This document shows positions 21,924 to 30,583 of a DNA stretch of 37,409 nucleotides, in pieces. Position 1 is the first letter of the stretch. Every line of letters begins with the position of its first letter. Source of the stretch: an uncultured Emergencia sp. (GTDB lineage Bacteria > Bacillota > Clostridia > Peptostreptococcales > Anaerovoracaceae); the NCBI GenBank assembly GCA_937997955.1, contig CALLDR010000116.1, positions 1 to 37,409 of the forward strand, given 5' to 3'. The translations under genes and the position numbers were made by a program. The notes under the pieces are model-generated. The model was not told the DNA's origin. It saw nothing but the letters and a program-made list of their open reading frames with translations, and ran no database searches.

Positions 21924-22866
21924 AGACGATGTGGACAGAGCGGAGCTGCTGGGCAGCCTGGACGCCAATTTGAACCTGATCCAGGAGAGCACCGGCACGG
22001 AGATCTTTCAGCGGGACGACTGCCTGCTGCTGCGGGGCGGCGACACAGCGCTGGCCGAAGGCATCTTAAGCGAGCTGGCGGCCATTCTCAGGAGCGGCGA
22101 ACGGCTGGACAGCCAGAAGGTCAGCTACGTGATCAGCATGAAAGAGCAGGGCCAGTCCTACAGCGAAAACAATGTGAGCCGCGACATCATCTGCTTTACC
22201 AGCAAAGGACGTCCGCTGAAGCCGAAGACCGTAGGACAGAAGAACTACGTGGCCAGCATCCGCAGACGGGACGTGGTTTTCGGCATCGGACCGGCCGGCA
22301 CCGGAAAGACCTATATCGCCGTGGCTATGGCGGTCAACGCGTATAAAAACAAAGAAGTTCAGAAGATCATACTGGCGCGGCCCGCCGTGGAAGCGGGCGA
22401 GCGGCTGGGCTTCCTGCCCGGCGACCTGCAGGAAAAGGTGGATCCGTACCTGCGTCCCCTGTACGACGCCCTCTACGAGATCCTGGGCAGGGACAACGCC
22501 CTGCGGCTGAAGGAGAAGGAGGTCATCGAGGTGGTTCCCCTGGCGTACATGCGCGGACGAACCCTGGACAACTCCTTTATCATATTGGACGAGGCGCAGA
22601 ACACCACCAGAGAGCAGATGAAGATGTTTTTGACCAGAATGGGGTTCGGCTCAAAGGTGGTCGTCACCGGCGACATCACCCAGATCGACCTGCCGAGAGG
22701 CAAGAAGAGCGGCCTCATCGAGGCGGAGCGGGTCCTCCGCGGCGTGGACGGCATCGACTTCTGCTACCTGAAGGATGTGGACGTGGTCAGACATGAGCTG
22801 GTCAAGCGGATCATCAACGCCTATGACCGCTTCTATCAAAAGCATCCGGAAGAGCTGGAAGAATAG
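21859..22866 (+). CDS. phoH: PhoH-family ATPase
   Basis: A 335-residue P-loop protein of the PhoH family, likely an RNA-associated ATPase/helicase; relatives are fused to or encoded next to YbeY. Walker A is GPAGTGKT (about 144-151), Walker B is FIILDEAQN (about 238-246), and TGDITQIDLPRGKKSGL is the family signature after it. The start is taken as TTG at 21859, seven bases after AAAGGAG (21845-21851). A TTG at 21853 would be too close. The first 65 bases overlap the yqfD end, and its N-terminal Asn/Gln run is the second reading frame of a 6-bp repeat. Confidence 0.93.
   Translation: MTNQNPNLNQNQNQELKKIQIEDDVDRAELLGSLDANLNLIQESTGTEIFQRDDCLLLRGGDTALAEGILSELAAILRSGERLDSQKVSYVISMKEQGQSYSENNVSRDIICFTSKGRPLKPKTVGQKNYVASIRRRDVVFGIGPAGTGKTYIAVAMAVNAYKNKEVQKIILARPAVEAGERLGFLPGDLQEKVDPYLRPLYDALYEILGRDNALRLKEKEVIEVVPLAYMRGRTLDNSFIILDEAQNTTREQMKMFLTRMGFGSKVVVTGDITQIDLPRGKKSGLIEAERVLRGVDGIDFCYLKDVDVVRHELVKRIINAYDRFYQKHPEELEE
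21868..21903 (+). repeat. 6-bp repeat read in two frames (yqfD end / phoH start)
   Basis: Units of AAATCA/GAATCA run about six times. In the yqfD frame they give a Ser-Glu/Ser-Lys tail, and in the phoH frame an Asn-Gln/Asn-Pro/Asn-Leu head. Both conserved domains lie outside the repeat. Confidence 0.8.
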
Positions 22867-22871
22867 ACAGA

Positions 22872-22897
22872 CTGGAAGACATAGCTGGGAGACATAG
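22872..22897 (+). repeat. 13-bp direct repeat between phoH and ybeY
   Basis: CTGGAAGACATAG (22872-22884) is followed directly by CTGGGAGACATAG (22885-22897), flanked on both sides by TAGACAG-like sequence. It fills most of the short intergenic gap. Confidence 0.75.
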
Positions 22898-22917
22898 ACA
22901 GAAAGGTGCAGAAGCAT

Positions 22918-23388
22918 ATGAAGATATATTTTGAAGAGGGCCAGCAGGTCTCCGGGGAGATCCGCGGGATCATGGAACAGGCGGCGGAACGCTGTCTGGA
23001 CCTGGAAGGCTTTGAACAGGAAGAGAAGGAGCGGACAGAGATCAGCGTTACCTTTGTCAGCGGCCAGGAGATACAGGCCCTGAACCGGGATTACCGGGAC
23101 ACGGACCGGGTCACCGACGTGCTGTCCTTTCCCCAGTTTGACGACCTCAGCGACCTGCCGGCCTTCGGCGACATCTGCCTGGGCGACGTGGTCATCTGCA
23201 GGGACCGGGCCCAGGAACAGGCCAGAGAATTCGGACATTCCTTTGAGCGGGAGATCATCTATCTTTTCACCCACAGCATCCTCCATCTGCTGGGCTACGA
23301 CCACATGGAGCCCGGGGACAAGCAGGAGATGCGGGCCAGAGAAGAAGAGGTCATGGATTTTCTGGGGATCAGGAGGGAGACAGAATGA
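22918..23388 (+). CDS. ybeY: Endoribonuclease YbeY (rRNA maturation)
   Basis: A 156-residue zinc-dependent endoribonuclease for 16S rRNA 3' processing and ribosome quality control. The zinc triad H119-x3-H123-x5-H129 lies in THSILHLLGYDHMEPGDKQEM. The upstream NRDYRDTDRVTDVLSFPQ segment and the GDICLGDVVI strand are also typical. I prefer ATG 22918 (AAAGG 11 bases upstream) over GTG 22906, which lacks a site. It overlaps cdd in an ATGA. The HD-domain gene yqfF, usually between phoH and ybeY in Bacillus, is absent here. Confidence 0.95.
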   Translation: MKIYFEEGQQVSGEIRGIMEQAAERCLDLEGFEQEEKERTEISVTFVSGQEIQALNRDYRDTDRVTDVLSFPQFDDLSDLPAFGDICLGDVVICRDRAQEQAREFGHSFEREIIYLFTHSILHLLGYDHMEPGDKQEMRAREEEVMDFLGIRRETE

Positions 23389-23789
23389 ACAAAGATTTTC
23401 AGGCGAACAAAGCGGCTTACGGCCAGCTGTTCCGGGCCGCGGAGGCTGTGCTTCCCAACGCCTATGTGCCGTTTTCCCAGTTCCGCGTGGGCGCGGCTTT
23501 GCTGACAGAAGACGGGGAGGTCTATACCGGTGTCAACGTGGAGAACTCCTCCTACGGCGGCACCATCTGCGCCGAGCGGACCGCCTGTGTCAAGGCACTG
23601 TCAGAGGGACACAGGCATTTCAGGGCCATCGCCATCACTTCCAGCGGCGGAACCGCGTTTCCCTGCGGCATCTGCAGGCAGTTCCTCTATGAATTCGCGC
23701 CGGATTTGATCGTGGTCCTGGGAGACGATGAAGAACATTTGATGACGTATACGCTGCGAGAATTATTACCGGAAGGATTTAGACTATGA
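23385..23789 (+). CDS. cdd: Cytidine deaminase
   Basis: A 134-residue homotetrameric-type cytidine deaminase of pyrimidine salvage (cytidine to uridine). Zinc ligands are Cys62 with catalytic Glu64 in ICAERTA, and Cys94/Cys97 in PCGICRQ. VPFSQFRVGAAL, which contacts substrate, is also conserved. ATGA overlaps link it to ybeY upstream and era downstream. dgkA, which often precedes cdd in Bacillus, is absent. Confidence 0.97.
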   Translation: MNKDFQANKAAYGQLFRAAEAVLPNAYVPFSQFRVGAALLTEDGEVYTGVNVENSSYGGTICAERTACVKALSEGHRHFRAIAITSSGGTAFPCGICRQFLYEFAPDLIVVLGDDEEHLMTYTLRELLPEGFRL

Positions 23790-24733
23790 TGAAATCAGGA
23801 TTTATCGGCATCATCGGCAGGCCCAACGTGGGAAAGTCGACGCTGCTCAACAATATATTGGGGGAGAAGATCGCCATCACCTGCGATAAGCCCCAGACCA
23901 CCAGAAACAGCATCAGGGGCATCTACACCCGCTTTGACGAGGCTCAGGACGGCGAACAAAGAGCGTCCGGCGGAAACGCCTTTGATGGAGACGGGCAGAA
24001 CGGCGTCCAGATGGTGTTCATCGACACGCCGGGCATACACAAGGCCCGCAACAAACTGGGACAGGCCATGACCGATATGGCGGTCAACACCTACAAGGAG
24101 GTGGACGTGGTTCTGTTCCTGGTGGACGGCAGCATCAAAAAAGGCCCGGGAGACCGGTACATCACCGAGCAGATCAGGGATCTGGATACGCCGAAGATCC
24201 TTGTGATCAACAAGATCGACCAGATGAGCCCGGAGGAGTACAGGGAGATCTTTGAGGAATATCAGGAGATCGGCATCTTTGATGCCATCTTCGGAACCTC
24301 CGCCCTGAAGGGCACCAACGTGGCGGACCTGCTGGAGAAGATCGAGACCTATCTGGAGGAGGGACCTATGTTCTTCCCCGCCGACATGGTCACAGACCAC
24401 CCGGAGCGGTTCATCGTCAGCGAGATCATCAGGGAAAAGCTGCTGTATTATCTGGACGAGGAGGTGCCTCACGGCGTGGCGGTAGAGATCGAAAGCTACA
24501 GCGAGGAGCCGAAGCTCACGCGGATCGGCGCCGTCATTTACTGCGAGAAAAAATCCCACAAGGGGATCATCATCGGAAAGCAGGGCAAGAAGCTGAAAGG
24601 CATCGGAAAAAGCGCCCGGCTTGAAATCGAGGCCCTGCTGGGAACCAAGGTGTTCCTGGAGATTTGGGTCAAAGTAAAGGAGAACTGGAGAGACAGCGAT
24701 TTCGCGCTGTCCAACTTCGGGTACAGAGAATAG
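23786..24733 (+). CDS. era: GTPase Era
   Basis: A 315-residue ribosome-assembly GTPase that binds the 16S rRNA 3' end. G1 GRPNVGKST (11-19), G2 region QTTRNSIRG (37-45), G3 DTPG (80-83), G4 NKID, and a C-terminal KH domain with HKGIIIGKQGKKLKGIGKSAR. Compared with usual Era proteins (295-305 residues) there is an insert of about 20 hydrophilic Gly/Asp/Gln-rich residues (about 52-74) between switch I and the DTPG loop, where relatives have a tight beta hairpin. The GTPase motifs themselves are intact. It starts within the cdd stop. Confidence 0.96.
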   Translation: MMKSGFIGIIGRPNVGKSTLLNNILGEKIAITCDKPQTTRNSIRGIYTRFDEAQDGEQRASGGNAFDGDGQNGVQMVFIDTPGIHKARNKLGQAMTDMAVNTYKEVDVVLFLVDGSIKKGPGDRYITEQIRDLDTPKILVINKIDQMSPEEYREIFEEYQEIGIFDAIFGTSALKGTNVADLLEKIETYLEEGPMFFPADMVTDHPERFIVSEIIREKLLYYLDEEVPHGVAVEIESYSEEPKLTRIGAVIYCEKKSHKGIIIGKQGKKLKGIGKSARLEIEALLGTKVFLEIWVKVKENWRDSDFALSNFGYRE

Positions 24734-24735
24734 CC

Positions 24736-25482
24736 ATGTATACCAGCACAGAAGGGATCATCTTCAGACAGGTCAAGGCCACCGGCGGCCGCAGGATGAT
24801 TCTTTTGTTTACAAAGAAATACGGAAAGATCAGCGCGGGCAGCAGCCTCAGCGAAAAGGGCAAGGGGAAGACTGCCCTGGCCATGCGGCCCTTCACCTAC
24901 GGCGTCTACGAGCTGTACAAGGGCAGGGAGTACTATAACCTGAACAACGCGGAGGTCAGGAAGAGCTACTTCCGCATCGGGGACGACCTGGACAAGTATA
25001 TGCAGGCGTCGCTGGTGCTGGAGCTGACGGAGAAAATGATCCCCGAGGAGGTGCCGCAGCCCCGGCTGTTCAGCCTGCTGACCGAGTTTTTGTCGGCCAT
25101 GGAGAAGCGGGAGAAGTTTCATGAGACATTGGTGCTGGCCTACGAGACCAAGGCACTGGGCCTGCTGGGCTGTTATCCACAGCTGGACGCCTGCGCCTGC
25201 TGTGGATCAAAGGGGCCGCTGAAGGCCTTCAGCATCAAAGACGGCGGCATGCTGTGTGAAAATTGCAGAAAGAAAATCAATGACAGATTGATTTATGAAC
25301 CAAAATTTGATATAGTAGATATATTAAAATACTTTTCAAAAACGCCCCTCGGCGCCTTTGAAAAAGTGGCGCTGGAACCGGGCGCTGCGAAGGGTTTGCA
25401 GCAGATTCTGAGAGAGTATATGTCCTATTATCTGGATGTGGGCAGACTGAAGAGCGAGAGCATTTTTGAAGGAAAATTTTAG
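24736..25482 (+). CDS. recO: DNA repair protein RecO
   Basis: A 248-residue recombination mediator that helps load RecA with RecR. It has an N-terminal OB-fold (1-80, starting YTSTEGIIFRQVKATGGRRMILLF), a helical middle, and a zinc finger with C153-x2-C156 and C174-x2-C177. The start is ATG 24736, two bases after the era stop. A longer frame from 24664 lies inside era. Order era-recO is conserved in Firmicutes. Confidence 0.95.
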   Translation: MYTSTEGIIFRQVKATGGRRMILLFTKKYGKISAGSSLSEKGKGKTALAMRPFTYGVYELYKGREYYNLNNAEVRKSYFRIGDDLDKYMQASLVLELTEKMIPEEVPQPRLFSLLTEFLSAMEKREKFHETLVLAYETKALGLLGCYPQLDACACCGSKGPLKAFSIKDGGMLCENCRKKINDRLIYEPKFDIVDILKYFSKTPLGAFEKVALEPGAAKGLQQILREYMSYYLDVGRLKSESIFEGKF

Positions 25483-25493
25483 GAGGTTAGAAA

Positions 25494-26216
25494 ATGGAGA
25501 TTACGTTAGAAAAGATCGAATTGGTCAAAGACAGAACAGGCGTTACGTATAAGGAAGCGAAAGAAGCCCTGGAAGCTGCCGGCGGCAACGTGGTAGACGC
25601 CATCATCGCCATCGAGGAAACCATCGACCAGAAGGGCTCCAAGAAGCTGGGCGCCCAGGGAGAAGCGCTGATAGAGAAGATGAAGGACGTTGTGAAGAAG
25701 GGCAACGTATCCAAGATCATGGTCACCAGAGACGGCGACACCCTGATCAATATCCCTCTGACCGTAGGCGTTCTCGGCAGCGTTGTGGCTCCGTGGGGCA
25801 TGATCGCAGGCGTTGTGGCGGCGTTCGGATTTAAGTGCAAGATCGAGTTTGTCAAAGATGACGGTTCCGTCATTGACATCACCGAGAAGGCCGGAGACTT
25901 CTACGAGGAAGCCAAGGAAAAGGGCACCGATCTCTACGAAGATCTTAAAGAGAAAGCGCCTGGCGTTTACGAAGACCTGAAGGAAAGAGGCGGCGAGGCC
26001 TTCGCGAAGGCCAAGGACGCGGCCATCGACGCCAAGGAGAAGATCCGCAGAGACAGAGACGACGATGATGAAGACATCGAAGTGGAGTTCTATGACCTGA
26101 GCGACGAAGAAGATGAGGAGTGCTGCGAGGCGGACGAGGCCTGCGAAGAGACAGCCGAGCCTTGCGCGGAAGCTGCTGAGACCTGCGCGCAGGCTGAAGA
26201 AAAGACAGAAGAATAA
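25494..26216 (+). CDS. DUF4342 protein with UBA-like N-terminal domain
   Basis: A 240-residue protein. Residues 1-45 form a UBA/TS-N-like helical domain (LVKDRTGVTYKEAKEALEAAGGNVVDAI), the type found in EF-Ts. Residues 50-125 match DUF4342 with a hydrophobic stretch (IPLTVGVLGSVVAPWGMIAGVVAAF). Then come amphipathic 11-residue repeats (about 130-180: DFYEEAKEKGT, DLYEDLKEKAP, GVYEDLKERGG), an acidic segment, and a Cys/Glu/Ala tail of 7-residue repeats. It may associate with membranes through the hydrophobic and amphipathic parts. Its function is unknown. AGGAGG lies seven bases before ATG 25494, and recO ends 11 bases upstream. Confidence 0.8.
   Translation: MEITLEKIELVKDRTGVTYKEAKEALEAAGGNVVDAIIAIEETIDQKGSKKLGAQGEALIEKMKDVVKKGNVSKIMVTRDGDTLINIPLTVGVLGSVVAPWGMIAGVVAAFGFKCKIEFVKDDGSVIDITEKAGDFYEEAKEKGTDLYEDLKEKAPGVYEDLKERGGEAFAKAKDAAIDAKEKIRRDRDDDDEDIEVEFYDLSDEEDEECCEADEACEETAEPCAEAAETCAQAEEKTEE
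26118..26201 (+). repeat. 21-bp tandem repeat, 4 units, at the DUF4342 protein C-terminus
   Basis: Four 21-base units read E-C-C-E-A-D-E, A-C-E-E-T-A-E, P-C-A-E-A-A-E and T-C-A-Q-A-E-E, each with Cys at position 2 and Glu at the end, ending 15 bases before the stop. Confidence 0.78.
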
Positions 26217-26259
26217 CGGCATGAACAGATATTAATAATGGAAGGAAGATTTTGCTAAG

Positions 26260-27669
26260 ATGAGTAAAGACGTTACAGTTACAATGGAAAAAATCGTTGC
26301 CCTTGCCAAGAACAGAGGCTTCGTATATCCGGGTTCGGAGATTTACGGCGGTCTTGCCAACACCTGGGATTACGGTCCTCTGGGCGTGGAGTTCAAGAAC
26401 AACGTGAAGAAGGCATGGTGGAAAAAGTTCGTTCAGGAATCCAAGTTCAACGTGGGCCTGGACGCGGCGATCCTGATGAATCCGAGAACATGGGAGGCTT
26501 CCGGCCACGTAGGCGGCTTCGCGGACCCTTTGATCGACTGCAAGGAGTGCAAGGCCCGTTTCAGAGCTGACAAGCTGATCGAGGAATATATGCAGGAAAA
26601 CGGTATGGAAGTGGTTCCTGTGGACGGCTGGTCCAACGAAAAGCTGGAGGGCTATATCGCGGAGAAGGGCATCAAGTGTCCGGAATGCGGAAAGAGCAAC
26701 TTCACCAGCATCCGCCAGTTCAATCTGATGTTCAAGACCTTCCAGGGGGTAACAGAGGATTCCAAGGCTGAGATCTACCTGAGACCGGAGACGGCCCAGG
26801 GCATCTTTGTCAACTTCAAGAGCGTGCAGAGAACCTCCAGAAAGAAGGTTCCGTTTGGAATTGCCCAGATCGGCAAATCCTTCAGAAACGAGATCACGCC
26901 GGGCAACTTTACCTTCAGAACCAGAGAGTTCGAGCAGATGGAACTGGAATTCTTCTGCAAGCCGGGAACAGATCTGGAATGGTTCGACTACTGGAAGCAG
27001 TACTGTATCAAATTCCTGGAATCTCTGGGCATGAACATGGAGAATATCAGGACCCGTGATCACGAAAAGGAAGAACTGTCCCATTACAGCAACGCCACGA
27101 CGGACCTTGAGTACCTGTTCCCGTTCGGCTGGGGCGAGCTTTGGGGCATCGCGGACAGAACTGATTTTGACCTGAGACAGCACAGCGAGTTCTCCGGTCA
27201 GGAGATGGTCTACAACGATCCGGAAACCAATGAGAAATATATTCCGTACTGCATCGAGCCTTCTCTCGGCGCTGACAGAGTCGCTCTGGCATTCCTCATC
27301 GACGCCTATGACGAGGAAGTCCTGACTGACGCTAAGGGCAAAGAGGACGTGCGCGTGGTACTGCGGTTCCACCCGGCGCTGGCGCCGTACAAGGCCGCCG
27401 TTCTGCCGCTGGCCAAGAAGCTGGGACCGGTTGCGGAACCGATCTATGAGGAACTGGCCAAGTACTTCCCTGTGGACTACGACGCCGCGGGCTCCATCGG
27501 CAAGAGATACAGAAGAGAAGATGAGATCGGTACGCCGTTCTGCATCTGCGTGGACTTCGATACAGAGACTGACGGCTGCGTGACCATCCGTGACAGAGAT
27601 ACCATGGAGCAGGTCAGACTGCCGATCGGCGAGGTAAAGGGATATATCGAGGAGAGATTGATATTTTAA
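26260..27669 (+). CDS. glyS: Glycine--tRNA ligase (single-chain, dimeric type)
   Basis: A 469-residue class II synthetase of the alpha2 type, charging tRNA-Gly. The N-terminal FVYPGSEIYGGLANTWDYGPLG is the family start. A zinc-like pair of CxxC motifs (CKECKARF, CPECGKSNF) lies in the insertion. Motif 2 is FRNEITPGNFTFRTREFEQMELEFF, and motif 3 is CIEPSLGADRVALAFL. The C-terminal anticodon-binding domain starts near residue 355. It follows the DUF4342 gene by 43 bases, too short for a separate T-box leader. It closes the conserved era-recO-gly order. Confidence 0.97.
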   Translation: MSKDVTVTMEKIVALAKNRGFVYPGSEIYGGLANTWDYGPLGVEFKNNVKKAWWKKFVQESKFNVGLDAAILMNPRTWEASGHVGGFADPLIDCKECKARFRADKLIEEYMQENGMEVVPVDGWSNEKLEGYIAEKGIKCPECGKSNFTSIRQFNLMFKTFQGVTEDSKAEIYLRPETAQGIFVNFKSVQRTSRKKVPFGIAQIGKSFRNEITPGNFTFRTREFEQMELEFFCKPGTDLEWFDYWKQYCIKFLESLGMNMENIRTRDHEKEELSHYSNATTDLEYLFPFGWGELWGIADRTDFDLRQHSEFSGQEMVYNDPETNEKYIPYCIEPSLGADRVALAFLIDAYDEEVLTDAKGKEDVRVVLRFHPALAPYKAAVLPLAKKLGPVAEPIYEELAKYFPVDYDAAGSIGKRYRREDEIGTPFCICVDFDTETDGCVTIRDRDTMEQVRLPIGEVKGYIEERLIF

Positions 27670-27681
27670 AGGAGAATCAGT

Positions 27682-30312
27682 ATGGGGAAGTTTGTTTATT
27701 CGTTTAACGAAGGATCCAAGGACATGCGCGGCCTGCTGGGCGGCAAAGGAGCCAACCTGGCGGAGATGACCAAGATCGGATTGCCTGTTCCCTTCGGCTT
27801 TACCGTTACTACTGAGGCCTGCAACCGTTATTACGAGAAAAAGCAGACCATCGAGGACAGCATCATAGACGAGATCCGCGATAAGATGGCTGAGCTGGAG
27901 CATGTGATCGGCAAGAAATTCGGAGATAAGGAAAATCCGCTGCTGGTATCCGTTCGTTCCGGATCCGTATTCTCCATGCCTGGCATGATGGATACCATCT
28001 TGAACCTGGGCCTTAACGACGAAACTGTGGAGGGCCTGGCGGCGCTTACCGAAAACGAGCGCTTCGCCAGGGACAGCTACCGGCGTTTTATCCAGATGTT
28101 CGCGGACGTGGTGCTGGAAATCCCGAAGAGCCGTTTTGATGCCATCTTTGATGGACAGAAGGCAAAGTCCGGCGCCGAGTACGACGTGGATCTGACTGCA
28201 GACGACCTGCAGGAGATCATCGAAGGCTACAAGGCCGTGGTTGAAGAGGCTGTGGGCAGACCGTTTCCGCAGGATCCGGTGCAGCAGCTGATGGAGGCCA
28301 TCAAAGCCGTATTCCGCTCATGGAACAATGAGCGGGCCATTCTATACAGAAAACTGAACAATATTTCCGACAAGCTGGGGACTGCGGTCAATGTGCAGGC
28401 CATGGTGTTCGGAAATATGGGTGATACATCGGGAACCGGCGTAGCCTTTACCCGGAATCCGGCTACCGGCGAGAACTGCCTCTATGGAGAGTTCCTGGTC
28501 AACGCCCAGGGAGAGGACGTAGTGGCCGGTATCAGGACGCCGCGGCCGATCCGGGAGATGGCAGAGACCTTCCCTGAGGTCTATAAGGAGTTTGCCCGCA
28601 TCGCCAGCGTGCTGGAAAAGCACTACCAGGACATGCAGGACATGGAATTCACCGTGGAAAGAGGTAGGCTGTATATGCTGCAGACCCGCGCCGCCAAGCG
28701 GACGGCGGTGTCCGCCGTAAAGACGGCTGTGGACATGGTGGAGGAAGGGCTGATCACGAGGGAAATGGCTGTGGAACGCATCGATCCCGCCCAGATCGAC
28801 CAGCTGCTCCATCCTAACTTTGATCAGGACGCGGAAGCGAAGGCGGAGGTTCTGACCAAAGGTCTTCCGGCTTCGCCGGGGGCCGCCATGGGGCAGATCT
28901 GCTTTACGGCGGCGGACGCTGTAAAACAGGCGGCCGCCGGACAGAAGACGATCCTGGTCAGAGCGGAAACCTCGCCGGAGGATCTGGCGGGCATGGTTGC
29001 CGCGGAAGGCATTTTGACCGCCAGAGGCGGCATGACCAGCCACGCGGCCGTAGTGGCCAGAGGCATGGGCAAGTGCTGTGTGGCGGGCTGCTCGCAGATC
29101 GCCGTCGATGAAGCGGCGAAGACCCTGACTGTCGGCGGGGAAGTCCTGCGGGAAGGTGACTTTGTCTCCCTCAACGGATCAAAGGGCGTGGTCTATCGCG
29201 GACAGATCCCGACGGTGAGACCGGAGTTTTCGGGAGATTTCGCGTCCATCATGGGCTGGGCGGACGAGATCCGCAGCCTGAAGGTCAGGACCAACGCGGA
29301 TAACCCGAGAGACGCGGCCCAGGCGGTCCTCTTCGGGGCGGAAGGTATCGGCCTCTGCCGGACGGAGCACATGTTCTTTGAGGACGAGCGTATTCCTGCC
29401 ATCCGCCAGATGATCATGGCGGAAGATGAGGAGCAGCGGAGGACGGCGCTGGATAAGCTGCTGCCGTTCCAGAAGTCCGACTTTAAGGCCATGTACGAGG
29501 TCATGGAGGAGAAACCGGTGACGATCCGTCTGCTGGATCCGCCTCTTCACGAGTTTTTGCCGCAGACGGAGGAGGAAACCCGAGTCCTTTCGGAAAAGTC
29601 GGGGATTCCATATGAGAAGCTGCGGCAGACGGCGGAGGAACTGCAGGAATTCAATCCGATGCTGGGACACCGGGGATGCCGTCTGGCGGTAACGTATCCG
29701 GAGATCGCTCAGATGCAGACCAGGGCCATCATGGAGGCGGCCATCGAAGTGAGCCAGGAAAAGGGCTTTGAGATCACGCCGGAGATCATGATCCCGCTGA
29801 TCGGCATCGAGGCGGAGATGGCTTATGTGAAGCAGATCGTCGTCGATACGGCGGAGGCCTGCAAGAAGGCTTACGGCGTATCCATGGACTACCTCATCGG
29901 TACCATGATCGAAGTGCCGCGGGCGGCCCTGATCGCTGACAAGGTTGCCAGAGAGGCGGAGTTCTTCTCCTTCGGCACCAACGACCTGACCCAGATGACC
30001 TTCGGCTTCTCCAGAGACGACACCGGAAAGCTGATCAAGGAGTACGTGGAAAAGGGTATTCTGGAGAACGATCCGTTCCAGACCATCGACCAGGAGGGCG
30101 TCGGCGCGCTGATGCGCAGCGCCGTCAAGCTGGGGCGCTCAGCCAGGAGCAACCTAAAGCTGGGCATCTGCGGAGAGCACGGCGGAGATCCGGCAAGCAT
30201 CGATTTCTGCCACCGCATCGGGCTCCACTACGTATCCTGCTCACCGTACAGGGTGCCGATCGCAAGAATCGCGGCGGCGCAGGCTGCCATCAGGAACCGG
30301 GACGGAGAGTAG
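27682..30312 (+). CDS. ppdK: Pyruvate, phosphate dikinase
   Basis: An 876-residue enzyme interconverting pyruvate + ATP + Pi and PEP + AMP + PPi; in anaerobes it often runs glycolytically. The N-terminal ATP-grasp domain has GGKGANLAEM and the RSGSVFSMPGMMDTILNLG segment. The phospho-carrier His454 is in GGMTSHAAVVARGMGK. The C-terminal TIM barrel carries the catalytic Cys830 in GICGEHGGDP, and SPYRVPIARIAAAQA closes it. All key residues and the length are standard. It starts 12 bases after glyS with GGAGAA, so the two are probably co-transcribed, and a terminator follows. Confidence 0.98.
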   Translation: MGKFVYSFNEGSKDMRGLLGGKGANLAEMTKIGLPVPFGFTVTTEACNRYYEKKQTIEDSIIDEIRDKMAELEHVIGKKFGDKENPLLVSVRSGSVFSMPGMMDTILNLGLNDETVEGLAALTENERFARDSYRRFIQMFADVVLEIPKSRFDAIFDGQKAKSGAEYDVDLTADDLQEIIEGYKAVVEEAVGRPFPQDPVQQLMEAIKAVFRSWNNERAILYRKLNNISDKLGTAVNVQAMVFGNMGDTSGTGVAFTRNPATGENCLYGEFLVNAQGEDVVAGIRTPRPIREMAETFPEVYKEFARIASVLEKHYQDMQDMEFTVERGRLYMLQTRAAKRTAVSAVKTAVDMVEEGLITREMAVERIDPAQIDQLLHPNFDQDAEAKAEVLTKGLPASPGAAMGQICFTAADAVKQAAAGQKTILVRAETSPEDLAGMVAAEGILTARGGMTSHAAVVARGMGKCCVAGCSQIAVDEAAKTLTVGGEVLREGDFVSLNGSKGVVYRGQIPTVRPEFSGDFASIMGWADEIRSLKVRTNADNPRDAAQAVLFGAEGIGLCRTEHMFFEDERIPAIRQMIMAEDEEQRRTALDKLLPFQKSDFKAMYEVMEEKPVTIRLLDPPLHEFLPQTEEETRVLSEKSGIPYEKLRQTAEELQEFNPMLGHRGCRLAVTYPEIAQMQTRAIMEAAIEVSQEKGFEITPEIMIPLIGIEAEMAYVKQIVVDTAEACKKAYGVSMDYLIGTMIEVPRAALIADKVAREAEFFSFGTNDLTQMTFGFSRDDTGKLIKEYVEKGILENDPFQTIDQEGVGALMRSAVKLGRSARSNLKLGICGEHGGDPASIDFCHRIGLHYVSCSPYRVPIARIAAAQAAIRNRDGE

Positions 30313-30380
30313 AACGGTGAAATCCGCAAGCTGAGAATCAAAGGCCGCGCAGTCGTGGCCGCAAATAAATGATATCAGGA

Positions 30381-30420
30381 CTGCCCGCAGTCCGGCGCGC
30401 GCCGGGGCGGGCAGTTTTTA
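30381..30420 (+). terminator. Terminator after ppdK
   Basis: CTGCCCGC (30381-30388) pairs with GCGGGCAG (30407-30414), the loop contains the palindrome CCGGCGCGCGCCGG, and TTTTTA follows. Confidence 0.92.
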
Positions 30421-30583
30421 TAATGCATGCTTCTTTGCGATGCGGGCTTTCTTGCGATGCCGGAGGTTATGGCGTGATCAAAGCCATCTTCAGCTGTAAT
30501 TTGAAAGACCCGGCGCCTTTTTTTGAAAATCAGAGCAAATGTTGCGCGTTTGGGTCGGTGACGCCGATGAAAACGCTGAAACA

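Noticed and set aside
25945..27903. 652-codon open frame on the minus strand
   Set aside because: It runs antisense to the clear glyS gene and the DUF4342 and ppdK ends. It has no ribosome site and no recognisable domain, and is an effect of high-GC codon use.
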